Shown: in pieces, positions 25,080-34,271 of the stretch | Layout of the letters: every line of letters starts with the position of its first letter | Numbering within the stretch: the first letter of the stretch is position 1 | Source of the DNA: Candidatus Mediterraneibacter avicola | GTDB taxonomy: Bacteria > Bacillota > Clostridia > Lachnospirales > Lachnospiraceae | Length of the DNA: 49,704 nt | NCBI GenBank assembly: GCA_019115385.1 | Contig: DXDR01000023.1 | Span: 1-49,704 of the forward strand | Direction: 5' to 3' | Notes under the pieces: generated by a model | What the model was told of the DNA's origin: nothing | Database searches by the model: none | What the model saw: the letters and a program-made list of their open reading frames with translations, nothing else | Made by a program: the position numbers and the translations under genes

Positions 25080-26684
25080 CTACTCGTCCCATTTGTCGGC
25101 CAGATTGTTGATCTGACTTTCAAATCTTGCTTTGTCCCTGTTGGACAGGCCTTCGTTTCTATAAATAATATCAAGCAGCCTTTTCCCGGCGGCGACCAGC
25201 CGTTCGAAAGCGCTGTCCGATTTTTTCCTGGCTGCCTTTTTCGGCTTTGCCAGAATCTTCACTCCCTCATTTATGATCTCATTGGTCAGAAGATCTGCCT
25301 CACATCCCGGATACGGCGCCCATGTGCGGCAGCCGAATCTGTCCGCCACCGTGTCTGCAAATTCATCTGTCACCGTGTCTTCACCGTGTACGACAAACAC
25401 TCTCTCCAGGGGCGTCTCAAACGCCCCGATCCATTTCAGGAGCCCGTTCATGTCCGCATGTCCGCTGACTCCGTGCAGACTCTCGATCCTGGCGTGAACT
25501 TCGATCTCCTCCCCGAAAAGCTTGATATTTTTTTCTCCCTCCAGCAGTCTGCGCCCCAGAGTTCCCTGGGCCTGATATCCCACGAACAGGATCGTGCACT
25601 CCGGCCTCCAGAGATTGTGTTTCAGATGGTGGCGGATGCGGCCCGCATCACACATACCGGAAGCGGAAATGATGACTTTGGGCTTTTCAATAAAGTTAAT
25701 CATTTTTGAGTCGTCGCTGGTAGTTGAAGTGTGGAGTCCCGGAAAAACAAGCGGATTGATTCCCGCATTGACCAGAGCCATAGCTTCCTCGTCAAAGCAG
25801 TCCTTCATGTTCAGCGTAAAGATCTTTGTCGCCTCGATAGCCAGGGGGCTGTCCAGATATACGTCAAAATCCGGATATTCGCTCAGAAGGTTCTTTTCCT
25901 TGATCTCCCGGATAAAATACAGCATTTCCTGTGTCCTGCCAACGGCAAAGGAAGGAATAACAAGATTGCCTCCCCGGTCAAATGTCTCTTTGAGGATCCG
26001 TGTAAACTCTCCGATATAATCCGGCTTTTCCGCCGAATGGATACGGTTTCCGTATGTAGACTCCACGATCACATAGTCCGCTGACCTTGTGTAAGTCGGA
26101 TCCTTGATGATCGGCTGGTCCAGGTTGCCCACATCTCCTGAAAATACAAGCTTCTTGGTGGTTCCGTCTTCTTCGGCCCATACTTCGATGCTGGCGGAAC
26201 CAAGCAGATGCCCCACATCTGTAAAGCGGATCTGTATGCCGTCACAGATATGGATCGTCTCACCGTACTGGCAGGGAACAAGCAGTTCTATGGCATCCAG
26301 CGCGTCCTGCATGGTATATACCGGCTCATATTCCGGTCTGCCGGCTCTCTTTCCTTTCCTGTTGCGCCACTCCGCCTCAAATTCCTGTATGTGCGCGCTG
26401 TCACGCAGCATGATATTGCACAGGTCAGCCGTAGCAAATGTGGCAAAAATCTGTCCTTTAAAGCCTCTCCTGACAAGCCTGGGAAGCATACCGGAATGGT
26501 CAATATGGGCATGCGTCAGAAACACATAGTCGACTGTATGCTCCGGTATAGGAAGGCCCGGATTTTCATACAGATCCGGCCCCTGCTCCATACCACAGTC
26601 GATCAGGATATTTTTCCCCGCTGCCTGAAGGAAATGGCAGCTTCCCGTAACTTCATGGGCTGCTCCGATAAAAGTAAGTTTCAT
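25080..26684 (-). CDS. MBL-fold / beta-CASP metallo-hydrolase
   Basis: The 534-residue protein has the zinc-binding HAHIDHSG motif (about 57), further metal ligands in VGHLLGSAS and SGDVGN, and beta-CASP motifs including SASGMCDAGRIRHHL (about 345) and HGVSGHADMNGLL (about 410). Such proteins are usually RNA endo- or exonucleases (RNase J / CPSF-like), but this is the shorter YsmA/CPSF73-like branch whose substrate is not established. The C-terminal ~70 residues are basic. The ATG at 26684 is chosen over an upstream in-frame start because GGTGAG precedes it. It lies between sigE and sigG on the same strand. Confidence 0.88.
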   Translation of the reverse strand: MKLTFIGAAHEVTGSCHFLQAAGKNILIDCGMEQGPDLYENPGLPIPEHTVDYVFLTHAHIDHSGMLPRLVRRGFKGQIFATFATADLCNIMLRDSAHIQEFEAEWRNRKGKRAGRPEYEPVYTMQDALDAIELLVPCQYGETIHICDGIQIRFTDVGHLLGSASIEVWAEEDGTTKKLVFSGDVGNLDQPIIKDPTYTRSADYVIVESTYGNRIHSAEKPDYIGEFTRILKETFDRGGNLVIPSFAVGRTQEMLYFIREIKEKNLLSEYPDFDVYLDSPLAIEATKIFTLNMKDCFDEEAMALVNAGINPLVFPGLHTSTTSDDSKMINFIEKPKVIISASGMCDAGRIRHHLKHNLWRPECTILFVGYQAQGTLGRRLLEGEKNIKLFGEEIEVHARIESLHGVSGHADMNGLLKWIGAFETPLERVFVVHGEDTVTDEFADTVADRFGCRTWAPYPGCEADLLTNEIINEGVKILAKPKKAARKKSDSAFERLVAAGKRLLDIIYRNEGLSNRDKARFESQINNLADKWDE

Positions 26685-26748
26685 GCTTCTCACCAACCCT
26701 TTTCATTTTCTTCTATTGTAACATTTTTACAGGAAATATCCACCCTCT

Positions 26749-27489
26749 CTATTCGTATCTGACCATTTCCCGCCTGAGCCTCTGCATGATCTTTTTCTCA
26801 AGCCTGGAAATATAAGACTGGGATATTCCCAGAATGTCAGCCACCTCTTTTTGGGTCTTTTCCCTCCCCTCCGGGTTATCCAGCCCAAACCGCATTCTCA
26901 CGATGAGTTTTTCTCTGCCGGAAAGCTTATTCAGGGCACGTACAAGAAGCCTGCGCTCTGCTTCGTTTTCCAGATCCCGGTAGATCGTATCCTCCTCGGT
27001 CCCGAGAATATCCGAGAGCAGCAGTTCATTTCCGTCCCAGTCTACATTGAGCGGCTCGTCGATAGATACCTCCATTTTTGTCTTGCTGTTTCTGCGCAGA
27101 TACATCAGTATCTCATTTTCAATGCACCGGGATGCATAAGTCGCAAGCTTTATCTTTTTTGAAGGGTTAAAGGTATTGATCGCCTTGATCAGGCCGATCG
27201 TACCGATCGAGATCAGATCTTCAACGCCTACACCTGTATTGTCAAATTTTTTTGCTATGTACACCACAAGGCGCAGATTATGCTCGATCAGTGTCTTTTT
27301 TGCCTCCTCATCATTTTCCGTACCCAGCCTCTGTATCATCTCCGTCTCCCTGTTTCCCTCCAGAGGCGGCGGAAGTACTTCCGTTCCTCCTATGTAATGG
27401 ATCTCTCTTCCGCCTCCGAATATCAGGTTCCTGATATCGGGTATGACTCTCAGTTTAAACTGCTGCGGAACAGCTACTTTTACAACCAT
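26749..27489 (-). CDS. sigE: RNA polymerase sporulation sigma factor SigE (pro-form)
   Basis: The 246-residue sigma-70 protein is the early mother-cell sigma factor made as an inactive precursor. The N-terminal ~30 residues form the pro-sequence; [16 protein letters not shown] corresponds to the processing site of pro-SigE, so SpoIIGA would cut near the HYIGG. Region 2 ([55 protein letters not shown]) and region 4 ([19 protein letters not shown]) are complete. A GGAGG site lies upstream of the ATG. It is 44 bases after spoIIGA in the same unit. Confidence 0.96.
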   Translation of the reverse strand: MVVKVAVPQQFKLRVIPDIRNLIFGGGREIHYIGGTEVLPPPLEGNRETEMIQRLGTENDEEAKKTLIEHNLRLVVYIAKKFDNTGVGVEDLISIGTIGLIKAINTFNPSKKIKLATYASRCIENEILMYLRRNSKTKMEVSIDEPLNVDWDGNELLLSDILGTEEDTIYRDLENEAERRLLVRALNKLSGREKLIVRMRFGLDNPEGREKTQKEVADILGISQSYISRLEKKIMQRLRREMVRYE

Positions 27490-27533
27490 CCTGTTATCCT
27501 CCTGCTTTTATTTCCAGTCTGTTTCTGTATTTT

Positions 27534-28319
27534 TTACCGGGACAGCACACCCGGATTCAGTATCATCTGACAGGTTTTCCCCAGGGAAATCTCTGCCTGG
27601 CCCACTCCCAGGAGAGGATTCATGATCCAGCAGTCCTCCTCCATGTGTATACACATTTTTTCCACTCTGAATACAGGCATGACCCCGTCGCCCGACACGC
27701 TGCGAAAAGGGATATAACGTAACCCTTTCCCCGTTCCTCCCCAAAGCCCGATCTCCTCAGCCAGCCCCGGGGCGAGTATACTGACCGGATCCCCCGTGAC
27801 CGGATCAGTCAAAGTGTTCCCCGTATCCCACAGAGCGGTGACCTGTCTTTCTTCTGCCCCTGTATACAGCGTAACCGGAAACTGAGTTTCCTCCTGTCTC
27901 GCCGTCGCCGCCGACATCCTCCAGAGCGTCAGAAAAAGGACATATCCCGCCGTAAATGCAGCATAAATAAAAGCCGCATATCTCAAATACGGACGGAACA
28001 GCTGTACGGCTCCTCCCATGACAACAGCAGACAAATACAGCAGGACAAACGCTTTTAAAAACTGTCCCACTCCGGTTATCCCCAATCCTGCAATTATCAT
28101 CAGACTGTTTACAATGACATGGAATAAGAGCAGTTTTACCACTGCCGGAAACGGGACCGTAATTACCAGACAGGTAAGAAGACTCCCTAAAATCCCGCCC
28201 AAAATAGTCCGTACGTACGACCGGCTGCATTTTAATGCCCGCCCCACAGCCAGAAGAAGCAGACTGTCAGCCATAAAATTTTCCAGAAAAAACACATCTA
28301 TGTACAGTTCATAGTACAT
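27534..28319 (-). CDS. spoIIGA: Sporulation sigma-E processing peptidase SpoIIGA
   Basis: The 261-residue membrane protease has about five hydrophobic helices in residues 1-145, starting MYYELYIDVFFLENFMADSLLLL as usual for SpoIIGA, and a soluble C-terminal aspartic protease-like half with the ALWDTGNTLTDP motif (catalytic Asp about 166). It cleaves pro-SigE at the septum once activated by a forespore signal (SpoIIR in Bacillus). An AAGGTGG site lies upstream. The gene is first in the spoIIGA-sigE unit, with a Spo0A-type promoter upstream. Confidence 0.94.
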   Translation of the reverse strand: MYYELYIDVFFLENFMADSLLLLAVGRALKCSRSYVRTILGGILGSLLTCLVITVPFPAVVKLLLFHVIVNSLMIIAGLGITGVGQFLKAFVLLYLSAVVMGGAVQLFRPYLRYAAFIYAAFTAGYVLFLTLWRMSAATARQEETQFPVTLYTGAEERQVTALWDTGNTLTDPVTGDPVSILAPGLAEEIGLWGGTGKGLRYIPFRSVSGDGVMPVFRVEKMCIHMEEDCWIMNPLLGVGQAEISLGKTCQMILNPGVLSR

Positions 28320-28398
28320 GCTCCACCTTCTTTCTCCTTTGTATCCGTCTCCAAAGAAAGAAATCGGTTTCCTTCCCGGAAGCCTTTTTTAAGACTGA

Positions 28399-28434
28399 CA
28401 GTTCAGCCATGCCATTCATACTATGGCTGAACTG
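28399..28434 (-). promoter_or_regulatory. Hairpin at the 5' end of the spoIIGA transcript
   Basis: Perfect 12-base arms (CAGTTCAGCCAT and complement) flank a 12-base loop just a few bases after the predicted transcription start. There is no T-tract. It may protect the 5' end of the mRNA or mark a leader element. Confidence 0.5.
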
Positions 28435-28443
28435 CTATTGCAA

Positions 28444-28476
28444 ATTATAACTCTCTCCATGTCGGAAATTTGTCAG
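28444..28476 (-). promoter_or_regulatory. spoIIG-type promoter with long spacer
   Basis: On the minus strand CTGACA (-35) and TATAAT (-10) are separated by 21 bases instead of 17. The spoIIG promoter of B. subtilis has 22 and depends on Spo0A. A Spo0A-box-like TTTGTCAGA overlaps the -35 here, and a second lies at 28503. Confidence 0.7.
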
Positions 28477-28509
28477 ATGGTGGCGTATGGCGCAGATTAT
28501 ATTTCGACA
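28469..28509 (-). promoter_or_regulatory. Two Spo0A-box-like sites upstream of spoIIGA
   Basis: TTTGTCAGA (28469-28477, plus orientation) matches eight of nine bases of the box TTTGTCRAA; ATGTCGAAA (28502-28510, minus orientation) contains the TGTCGAA core. The first overlaps the -35, the second lies about 30 bases upstream. The rest of the 347-base gap to ftsZ holds the ftsZ terminator and no gene. Confidence 0.6.
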
Positions 28510-28612
28510 TTTATGCTGATACATATTCTGTTTTAATTGGGGAATACTATTTTTGAATTGCGTTTTTTACTTTTTTTATTTCACAGGAAATGCAGAACTT
28601 TCCCATAGAAAA

Positions 28613-28642
28613 ATGCAGCCGCTGCATTTGCAGCGGCTGCAT
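28613..28642 (-). terminator. ftsZ terminator
   Basis: Twelve-base arms (ATGCAGCCGCTG and complement) flank a 6-base loop, followed on the minus strand by five T. It lies 25 bases after the ftsZ stop. Confidence 0.9.
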
Positions 28643-28666
28643 AAAATTTTTGTTTTGAACCTGAAA

Positions 28667-29839
28667 TTATTTCTTAAAGAAATCCGGGATCTTTATAGAC
28701 TGTTCTTTTACGGTGCTGGACGGAGTCCTGGGCTGCAGCGTCGGCATAGTGCCTCCCTGAGGCCGGGATGAAGCAGTTCTTCCCTCGCTGTCAAGCCGGC
28801 TTCTCACCGGAGATTCACCGGACGGAAGAATAGAACCTACCTTCTTCTGCCCCTCCAGCCTTGCTTTCAGTTTAGACGCACTGCCGCCTACATTATGTAA
28901 GCCTGTAGCGATAACTGTGATCGTACATTCATCGGATTTTGCATCATCGTACATAGCACCGAAAATGATGCTTGCGCCTTCTCCGGCCAGTTCCTGTACA
29001 TAATCCGCAGCGTCCGATGCATCCATAAGGGTGATATCTCCTGATACATTGACGATAACATTAGACGCTCCCTGGATCGTTGTCTCAAGCAGCGGGCTGG
29101 CAACAGCCTCTTTGACTGCCTCAAGCGCTTTGTCGTCGCCGCGTCCCGCTCCAATACCGATATGGGCAATACCCTTGTCCTTCATAACCGTCTGGATATC
29201 TGCAAAATCAAGGTTGATCAGTGACGGAACATTGATCAGGTCAGTGATTCCCTGGATACCCTGCTGCAGAACCTCATCTGCCTTTTTCAGAGCCTCAGGC
29301 ATTGTCGTACGCCTGTCCACCACTTCCAGAAGTTTATCATTCGGTATCACGATGATCGTGTCAACATTCTCTTTCAGTTTATCGATTCCTGCAAGAGCGT
29401 TCTGCATTCTGGTCTTGGATTCAAAACGGAACGGTTTCGTAACAACTCCGACCGTAAGCGCTCCCTGCTCTTTTGCGATCCGTGCAATGACCGGAGCCGC
29501 TCCCGTACCTGTTCCGCCGCCCATGCCGCAGGTCACGAACACCATGTCCGCGCCTTTGAGAGCCGCTGAAATCTCCTCGGAGCTTTCCTCTGCCGCCTTT
29601 TCTCCCACCTCCGGCTGCGCCCCTGCGCCAAGTCCTTTGGTGAGCTTCTCACCGATCTGCATCAGTGTCGGTGCCTTACAAAGCTGCAACGCCTGTTTAT
29701 CTGTATTCACTGCAATAAATTCCACACCCGCGATCTGCTCGTCAATCATCCGGTTAACGGCATTATTTCCGCCGCCGCCGACTCCGACAACAATTATTCT
29801 TGCGGCTGCTTCCGATTCGTTGGTTTTAATTTCTAACAA
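28667..29839 (-). CDS. ftsZ: Cell division protein FtsZ
   Basis: The 390-residue tubulin-like GTPase forms the division ring. The GTP-binding tubulin signature is seen as [17 protein letters not shown] (about 103-119), with [14 protein letters not shown] near the N-terminus and the T7 loop [11 protein letters not shown]. The C-terminal ~70 residues are a flexible linker followed by the conserved tail IKIPDFFKK, which binds membrane tethers such as SepF or FtsA. The start is TTG, with GGAGG eight bases upstream. It is the last gene of the division cluster. Confidence 0.97.
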   Translation of the reverse strand: MLEIKTNESEAAARIIVVGVGGGGNNAVNRMIDEQIAGVEFIAVNTDKQALQLCKAPTLMQIGEKLTKGLGAGAQPEVGEKAAEESSEEISAALKGADMVFVTCGMGGGTGTGAAPVIARIAKEQGALTVGVVTKPFRFESKTRMQNALAGIDKLKENVDTIIVIPNDKLLEVVDRRTTMPEALKKADEVLQQGIQGITDLINVPSLINLDFADIQTVMKDKGIAHIGIGAGRGDDKALEAVKEAVASPLLETTIQGASNVIVNVSGDITLMDASDAADYVQELAGEGASIIFGAMYDDAKSDECTITVIATGLHNVGGSASKLKARLEGQKKVGSILPSGESPVRSRLDSEGRTASSRPQGGTMPTLQPRTPSSTVKEQSIKIPDFFKK

Positions 29840-29981
29840 GAGTATTTCCTCCTTTGTCGTCTTATTAATTTCTTATACATCCCTTTTTATTGAACAATCC
29901 AATTCAATAAGTATATAATAAAGTCTTTTTCGCAAATAATCAATACATTTTTCTTATTTTTCTGATTTTTTAGCTGAACCG

Positions 29982-30731
29982 TTACGATGCTTTGTCCGGC
30001 ACAAACGGAATATTCTCCGATGCACCGTCATAGTTTTCCAGATGCAGTGTTCCTGGCGTGTCTGGATATTTTTCATGCAGCTTTTCAAGGATGGGGTCGA
30101 TCTGAGCCAGTCTTTCGTCATAGTTTTCAGACCCCAGCAGAACCTGGACTGTTCCAAAGCCAAGCTGGATCCCGCCGTCCGAACAGGAGAGCCTGTCCGG
30201 CTTAAGGCTGTACTTATCAAGCCCTTTGGACACTTCCACGATCTTCTCAAAAATGCTGTCGTCCTCCACCGGAAGATTATCTCCCAGCTTCACCGCAGAA
30301 GTGTCAAACACGAGCCCCTCCACATAGGGAACCCCTTCCATCACTTTCTTGGTCCGAACCAGGGCTGTCCCTTCATGGTCAAAGTACAGATAGGCTCCGT
30401 CATAATCCACATAGCCGATCATATTTTTTTCCTTTACCTGCACATGCACGGTCCAGGGATTTTTTAATGATATTTCCATATGATCCACTGCGGCGGGAAC
30501 ATCCGGGTCCATCAGATTATATTTTATCAGGATGTAAAGAGAATTTTTCGCCAGATCGTCGTTCTGTATCCAGGTGACCACAGAGTTATCGCTGTAGTAC
30601 TCGTTTCCTTCCACCTCAAAGGAGCGTGCGCGGAAGCCAAAAACAACGATCAGCGCTGCGGCTGCGATACCTCCTGCCGTTCCCAGCACAACGGGCAGTA
30701 TCCTCCTCTTTCTGTGCTTTTTTTCTTTCAT
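29982..30731 (-). CDS. divIB: Cell division protein DivIB/FtsQ
   Basis: The 249-residue protein has a basic cytoplasmic N-terminus, one membrane helix (about 11-33), a POTRA domain (FEVEGNEYYSDNSVV...), and the DivIB beta domain. This bitopic protein helps assemble the septal wall machinery with FtsL and DivIC. GGAGG lies nine bases before the ATG. It is 20 bases after ftsW on the same strand; a 142-base AT-rich gap separates it from ftsZ. Confidence 0.9.
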   Translation of the reverse strand: MKEKKHRKRRILPVVLGTAGGIAAAALIVVFGFRARSFEVEGNEYYSDNSVVTWIQNDDLAKNSLYILIKYNLMDPDVPAAVDHMEISLKNPWTVHVQVKEKNMIGYVDYDGAYLYFDHEGTALVRTKKVMEGVPYVEGLVFDTSAVKLGDNLPVEDDSIFEKIVEVSKGLDKYSLKPDRLSCSDGGIQLGFGTVQVLLGSENYDERLAQIDPILEKLHEKYPDTPGTLHLENYDGASENIPFVPDKAS

Positions 30732-30750
30732 CCGAATTCCTCCTTACGCC

Positions 30751-31836
30751 CTATTCTATCAGACTGGACACGCTCAGTACAAGACCCATTTCCAGGAGAA
30801 GAAACACGACCGAGGTCCCGCCGTAACTGATAAAAGGCAGTGTAATTCCTGTATTGGGTATCGTATTTGTCACAACCGCAATGTTAAGGATCACCTGGAT
30901 CATCATATGAGCCATGGCGCCTCCGGCGATCAGCGCTCCCAGAAGGTCTTTTGCCCGGGTGGCGATCACAAAGAACCTCCAGATCAGGATCAGAAACAGG
31001 AGAATGATGATACACGCTCCCACAAGGCCAAGTTCCTCACATATGATCGAAAAGATCATGTCATTCTGCGCCTCCGGAAGAAACCCCAGTTTCTGAACGC
31101 TGTTTCCCAGTCCCCTGCCGAACAGTCCGCCGCTCCCTATGGCATACAGACCCTGCAGCGTCTGATAGCCTTTCTCATACTCTTCTGGATTGCGCCAGAT
31201 GGCAAGCCTCTCCAGACGATAACTCTCCATAGCCAGAAACACGGCCATGAATGCCACAGCTACCGTTCCCATCCATATGAACTGTGAGTACTTTGGACTG
31301 GCCGTGAAGATCAGCACAACAGCAATTCCCAGAATAATGATCGCTGTGCTGAGATTGCTGGCGCCCACAAGAGCCACAACGGGCAGGATCGGAAGGATCA
31401 TCAGGACAAGAGTAGAGAAGCGCCCCATTCTCTTTACGTTTCTGCTTACAAGACAGGCGAGAAAGAGGATGACCGCCACTTTCGCAAACTCCGAGGGCTG
31501 AAAAGAAACGGGTCCAAAATGCAGCCATCTTTTGGACCCATTGTATTCATCCCCAAACAGCATAACTGCTACAGAAAGGAAAATAGCCGCCAGATAACCC
31601 GGAACGGCCAGGGGAATCCACTTGTGATAATCAATCCGCGCCACCACTGTCATGCCGAGCAGGCCAAGCAGAGTGGCAAATCCCTGCTTCTTCAGATAAT
31701 AAAAAGAATCATGGAATTTTACCCTGCCGTTATAGGCGCTTGTGCTGTAGAGCAGCACAAGACCGATCCCCACGAGAATCAGGACAACAACGAGAAGCGT
31801 ATCGTCAAATCTCCGTTTCTTTCCGGAACGCTCCAA
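30751..31836 (-). CDS. ftsW: SEDS-family peptidoglycan glycosyltransferase FtsW/SpoVE
   Basis: The 361-residue polytopic membrane protein has about ten helices. The conserved YQTLQGLYAIGSGG, LGNSVQKLGFLPEAQNDMIFSIICEELG and ITLPFISYGGTS blocks identify FtsW/RodA/SpoVE. SEDS proteins polymerise lipid II together with a class B PBP. It starts with TTG, with AAGGAG ten bases upstream. It lies between murD and divIB, the usual place of spoVE/ftsW in Firmicutes. A second SEDS gene is at 41888. Confidence 0.93.
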   Translation of the reverse strand: MERSGKKRRFDDTLLVVVLILVGIGLVLLYSTSAYNGRVKFHDSFYYLKKQGFATLLGLLGMTVVARIDYHKWIPLAVPGYLAAIFLSVAVMLFGDEYNGSKRWLHFGPVSFQPSEFAKVAVILFLACLVSRNVKRMGRFSTLVLMILPILPVVALVGASNLSTAIIILGIAVVLIFTASPKYSQFIWMGTVAVAFMAVFLAMESYRLERLAIWRNPEEYEKGYQTLQGLYAIGSGGLFGRGLGNSVQKLGFLPEAQNDMIFSIICEELGLVGACIIILLFLILIWRFFVIATRAKDLLGALIAGGAMAHMMIQVILNIAVVTNTIPNTGITLPFISYGGTSVVFLLLEMGLVLSVSSLIE

Positions 31837-31850
31837 TATAAATCCACTCC

Positions 31851-33233
31851 TTAAAGCTGATTTACAAGTTCTTTGAATTTATCTCCGCGTTCCTCATAAT
31901 TTTTAAACATTCCCCAGCTTGCGCACGCCGGTGACAGCAGTACCGCATCTCCCGGCCGGGAATACTCCACGCATTTTTCGAAAGCTTCCTCAAAAGTGTC
32001 TGCCATTACGATATCCTCAAACCCGAGTCTTCTGGCAGTATCTGCGATTTTCTCCCGGGTAGCCCCCAAGAGGACAAGCTTTTTCACTTTTCCTTCAAAA
32101 GCATTGATCCACTCTTCATAAGTGGAATCTTTATCGTATCCGCCTCCGATCAGCACCGTCGGGCGGTTCATAGCCTGAATTCCGCGGATTGCCGCGTCTG
32201 GATTGGTCCCTTTTGAATCATTATAAAAGGCAACTCCGTTTTTTTCCGCCACAAATTCAATCCTGTGCTCCACTCCCCGGAATTCACATACTGTCTTTCT
32301 TATCACATCCACCGGCACCCCGTATGCATAGGCCATTGCCGCCGCAGCCATTACATTCTCATAATTATGTGTGCCAAGAATATGCAGGCTCTCGACACTG
32401 CAGAGGGGAATTTTATCTTCCATTTCCAGGACGATCCATCCGTTTTCAAGATACAGTCCTCTTTTAAGTCTACGCCGGCTGCTGAAATATAGAACCCGGG
32501 CATTCGTCTTTCCTGCAAAACTGCGGAGCACTTCATCTTCATAATTAAGGACGCACACGTCTTCCTGCGTCTGGTTCTCTGCGATCCGCTCCTTTGCTTC
32601 AATATACGCTTCCATTGTATGATGACGGTTCAGATGATCCGGCGTAATATTCAGGATCGCGCTTACCTTCGGCCGGAAACTGTGCACTGTCTCCAGCTGG
32701 AAACTGCTGATCTCAGCCACGATCACCGAATCCTCTCTCGTCCGGGGAACCACGCTCGTATAAGGATTCCCAATATTCCCGACCACAAAAACGCTTTCTC
32801 TGTAATTTTTCATGATCTCGCCCAGAAGAGCCGTAGTCGTAGTCTTTCCGTTTGTTCCGGTAATAGCCAGGACATCTCCCTTTCCATATATATAGGCCAG
32901 TTCGATTTCTCCCCACACCGGGATATCCATCCTGCGCATCCTCTCTATGACCGGAAGATCCGCCGGCACACCGGGGCTTATGACCGCAAGGGAAATTTTT
33001 TCCAGTATTTCTTCCGGAAATTCCCCCTTCCTTGTCTGCAGGTTTTCTTCTGGCCTGTCCAGGACATCCCGGACACTGTCCGCGATCTGCTTTCCTACCG
33101 CCGTGAGATCCAGCTTTTCATTTCCGTCATACAAAACCACCTGAGCGCCTTCCCGGAGCAGAAGGCCTGCTGCAGCCTCTCCGCTGATGCCGGAGCCGAA
33201 CACGAGTACAGTTTTTTCCTTTATATCCATCAT
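31851..33233 (-). CDS. murD: UDP-N-acetylmuramoyl-L-alanine--D-glutamate ligase MurD
   Basis: The 460-residue Mur ligase adds D-glutamate to UDP-MurNAc-L-Ala. The N-terminal Rossmann region VLVFGSGISGEAAA, the ATP-binding AITGTNGKTTTTALL (about 122), NITPDHLNRH, and the C-terminal VLLSPACASWGMFKNYEERG are typical. The start codon directly follows the mraY stop. A second ATG three bases on is equally possible. It is in the mraY-murD-ftsW-divIB run. Confidence 0.96.
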   Translation of the reverse strand: MMDIKEKTVLVFGSGISGEAAAGLLLREGAQVVLYDGNEKLDLTAVGKQIADSVRDVLDRPEENLQTRKGEFPEEILEKISLAVISPGVPADLPVIERMRRMDIPVWGEIELAYIYGKGDVLAITGTNGKTTTTALLGEIMKNYRESVFVVGNIGNPYTSVVPRTREDSVIVAEISSFQLETVHSFRPKVSAILNITPDHLNRHHTMEAYIEAKERIAENQTQEDVCVLNYEDEVLRSFAGKTNARVLYFSSRRRLKRGLYLENGWIVLEMEDKIPLCSVESLHILGTHNYENVMAAAAMAYAYGVPVDVIRKTVCEFRGVEHRIEFVAEKNGVAFYNDSKGTNPDAAIRGIQAMNRPTVLIGGGYDKDSTYEEWINAFEGKVKKLVLLGATREKIADTARRLGFEDIVMADTFEEAFEKCVEYSRPGDAVLLSPACASWGMFKNYEERGDKFKELVNQL

Positions 33234-34190
33234 TTACACTCCCATCAAAGCGATCAGGCAGAGCAGCGCCGTAATGATCGAAAATACAGCCACCACCCGG
33301 GTCTCGGACCATCCGCACAGTTCAAAGTGGTGATGTATAGGCGCCATTTTAAAAATCCTCTTTCCGCCCGTCTTTTTAAAATATGTTACCTGTATGATGA
33401 CAGAAGCCACTTCCACAAGATAAATAAAACCTACAATAATAATAAACAGCGGCATCTGCATCATATATGCCGTACCTGCCACAAATCCTCCAAGCGCAAG
33501 AGAACCCGTATCTCCCATAAACACGCTGGCCGGATATACATTAAACAGGAGAAATCCGAGAAGAGCGCCGACAACCGCACAGGTGACCGGCTCCACTCCG
33601 CTCTTCGTCCCAATGGCAACTACGGTAAAAAATGTAGCGACCAGTACAGTCACGCTGGAGGCAAGACCATCCAGTCCGTCTGTAAAGTTTGTTCCGTTTA
33701 CTGTGCCGATCACGGCGAAAAACAGGACCGGCACAGCCGCCCAGCCAATATCCAGATAGTATCCGCCAGAAAAAGGAACGAGCATCGTGAGCGGGATATC
33801 CGCCACTTCAACAATATAATAGGCAAATATGGCAGTCACTACGATCTGGAGAGCCATCTTCTGCATAGGCAGCAGTCCGTCCGACCGTTTCAGCACCACC
33901 TTGAGATAATCATCTAAAAATCCGATCAGACCAAATGCAACTGTCAAAAACAGGACCGGGATGATCGCCGGATAGTCCCTGACGTAAAAAAGCGAAGTAA
34001 TAATGACAGACGCAAGGATAATAATCCCTCCCATCGTCGGCGTACCCGCTTTTTTCAGATGAGACTGCACTCCCTCTGCTCTCTCCGTCTGCTTCATTTT
34101 TAATTTTCTCAGGAAAGGAATGACAACCGGGCCGAGCACAAGGCTTACAGCAAATGATATCAGCACCGGGATCACGATATGACTGCTCAT
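33234..34190 (-). CDS. mraY: Phospho-N-acetylmuramoyl-pentapeptide transferase MraY
   Basis: The 318-residue membrane enzyme makes lipid I from UDP-MurNAc-pentapeptide and undecaprenyl phosphate. About ten helices are visible, with KKAGTPTMGG, FLDDYLKV (the Asp-Asp pair), NFTDGLDGLAS and the cytoplasmic FKMAPIHHHFEL loop. GAGGTGG precedes the ATG. It abuts murD and lies 80 bases after a PBP gene. Confidence 0.97.
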   Translation of the reverse strand: MSSHIVIPVLISFAVSLVLGPVVIPFLRKLKMKQTERAEGVQSHLKKAGTPTMGGIIILASVIITSLFYVRDYPAIIPVLFLTVAFGLIGFLDDYLKVVLKRSDGLLPMQKMALQIVVTAIFAYYIVEVADIPLTMLVPFSGGYYLDIGWAAVPVLFFAVIGTVNGTNFTDGLDGLASSVTVLVATFFTVVAIGTKSGVEPVTCAVVGALLGFLLFNVYPASVFMGDTGSLALGGFVAGTAYMMQMPLFIIIVGFIYLVEVASVIIQVTYFKKTGGKRIFKMAPIHHHFELCGWSETRVVAVFSIITALLCLIALMGV

Positions 34191-34271
34191 AAATCCACCT
34201 CTTCATCTCTTTTGTTTCCACGAAAGGGGAACCCCCTCTTCCAGAACATCTTATACAGTATAACCCATCAG

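Noticed and set aside
32619-33917. 432-codon open frame on plus across murD and mraY
   Set aside because: It is a shadow of two well-supported genes and has no start signal or recognisable domain.
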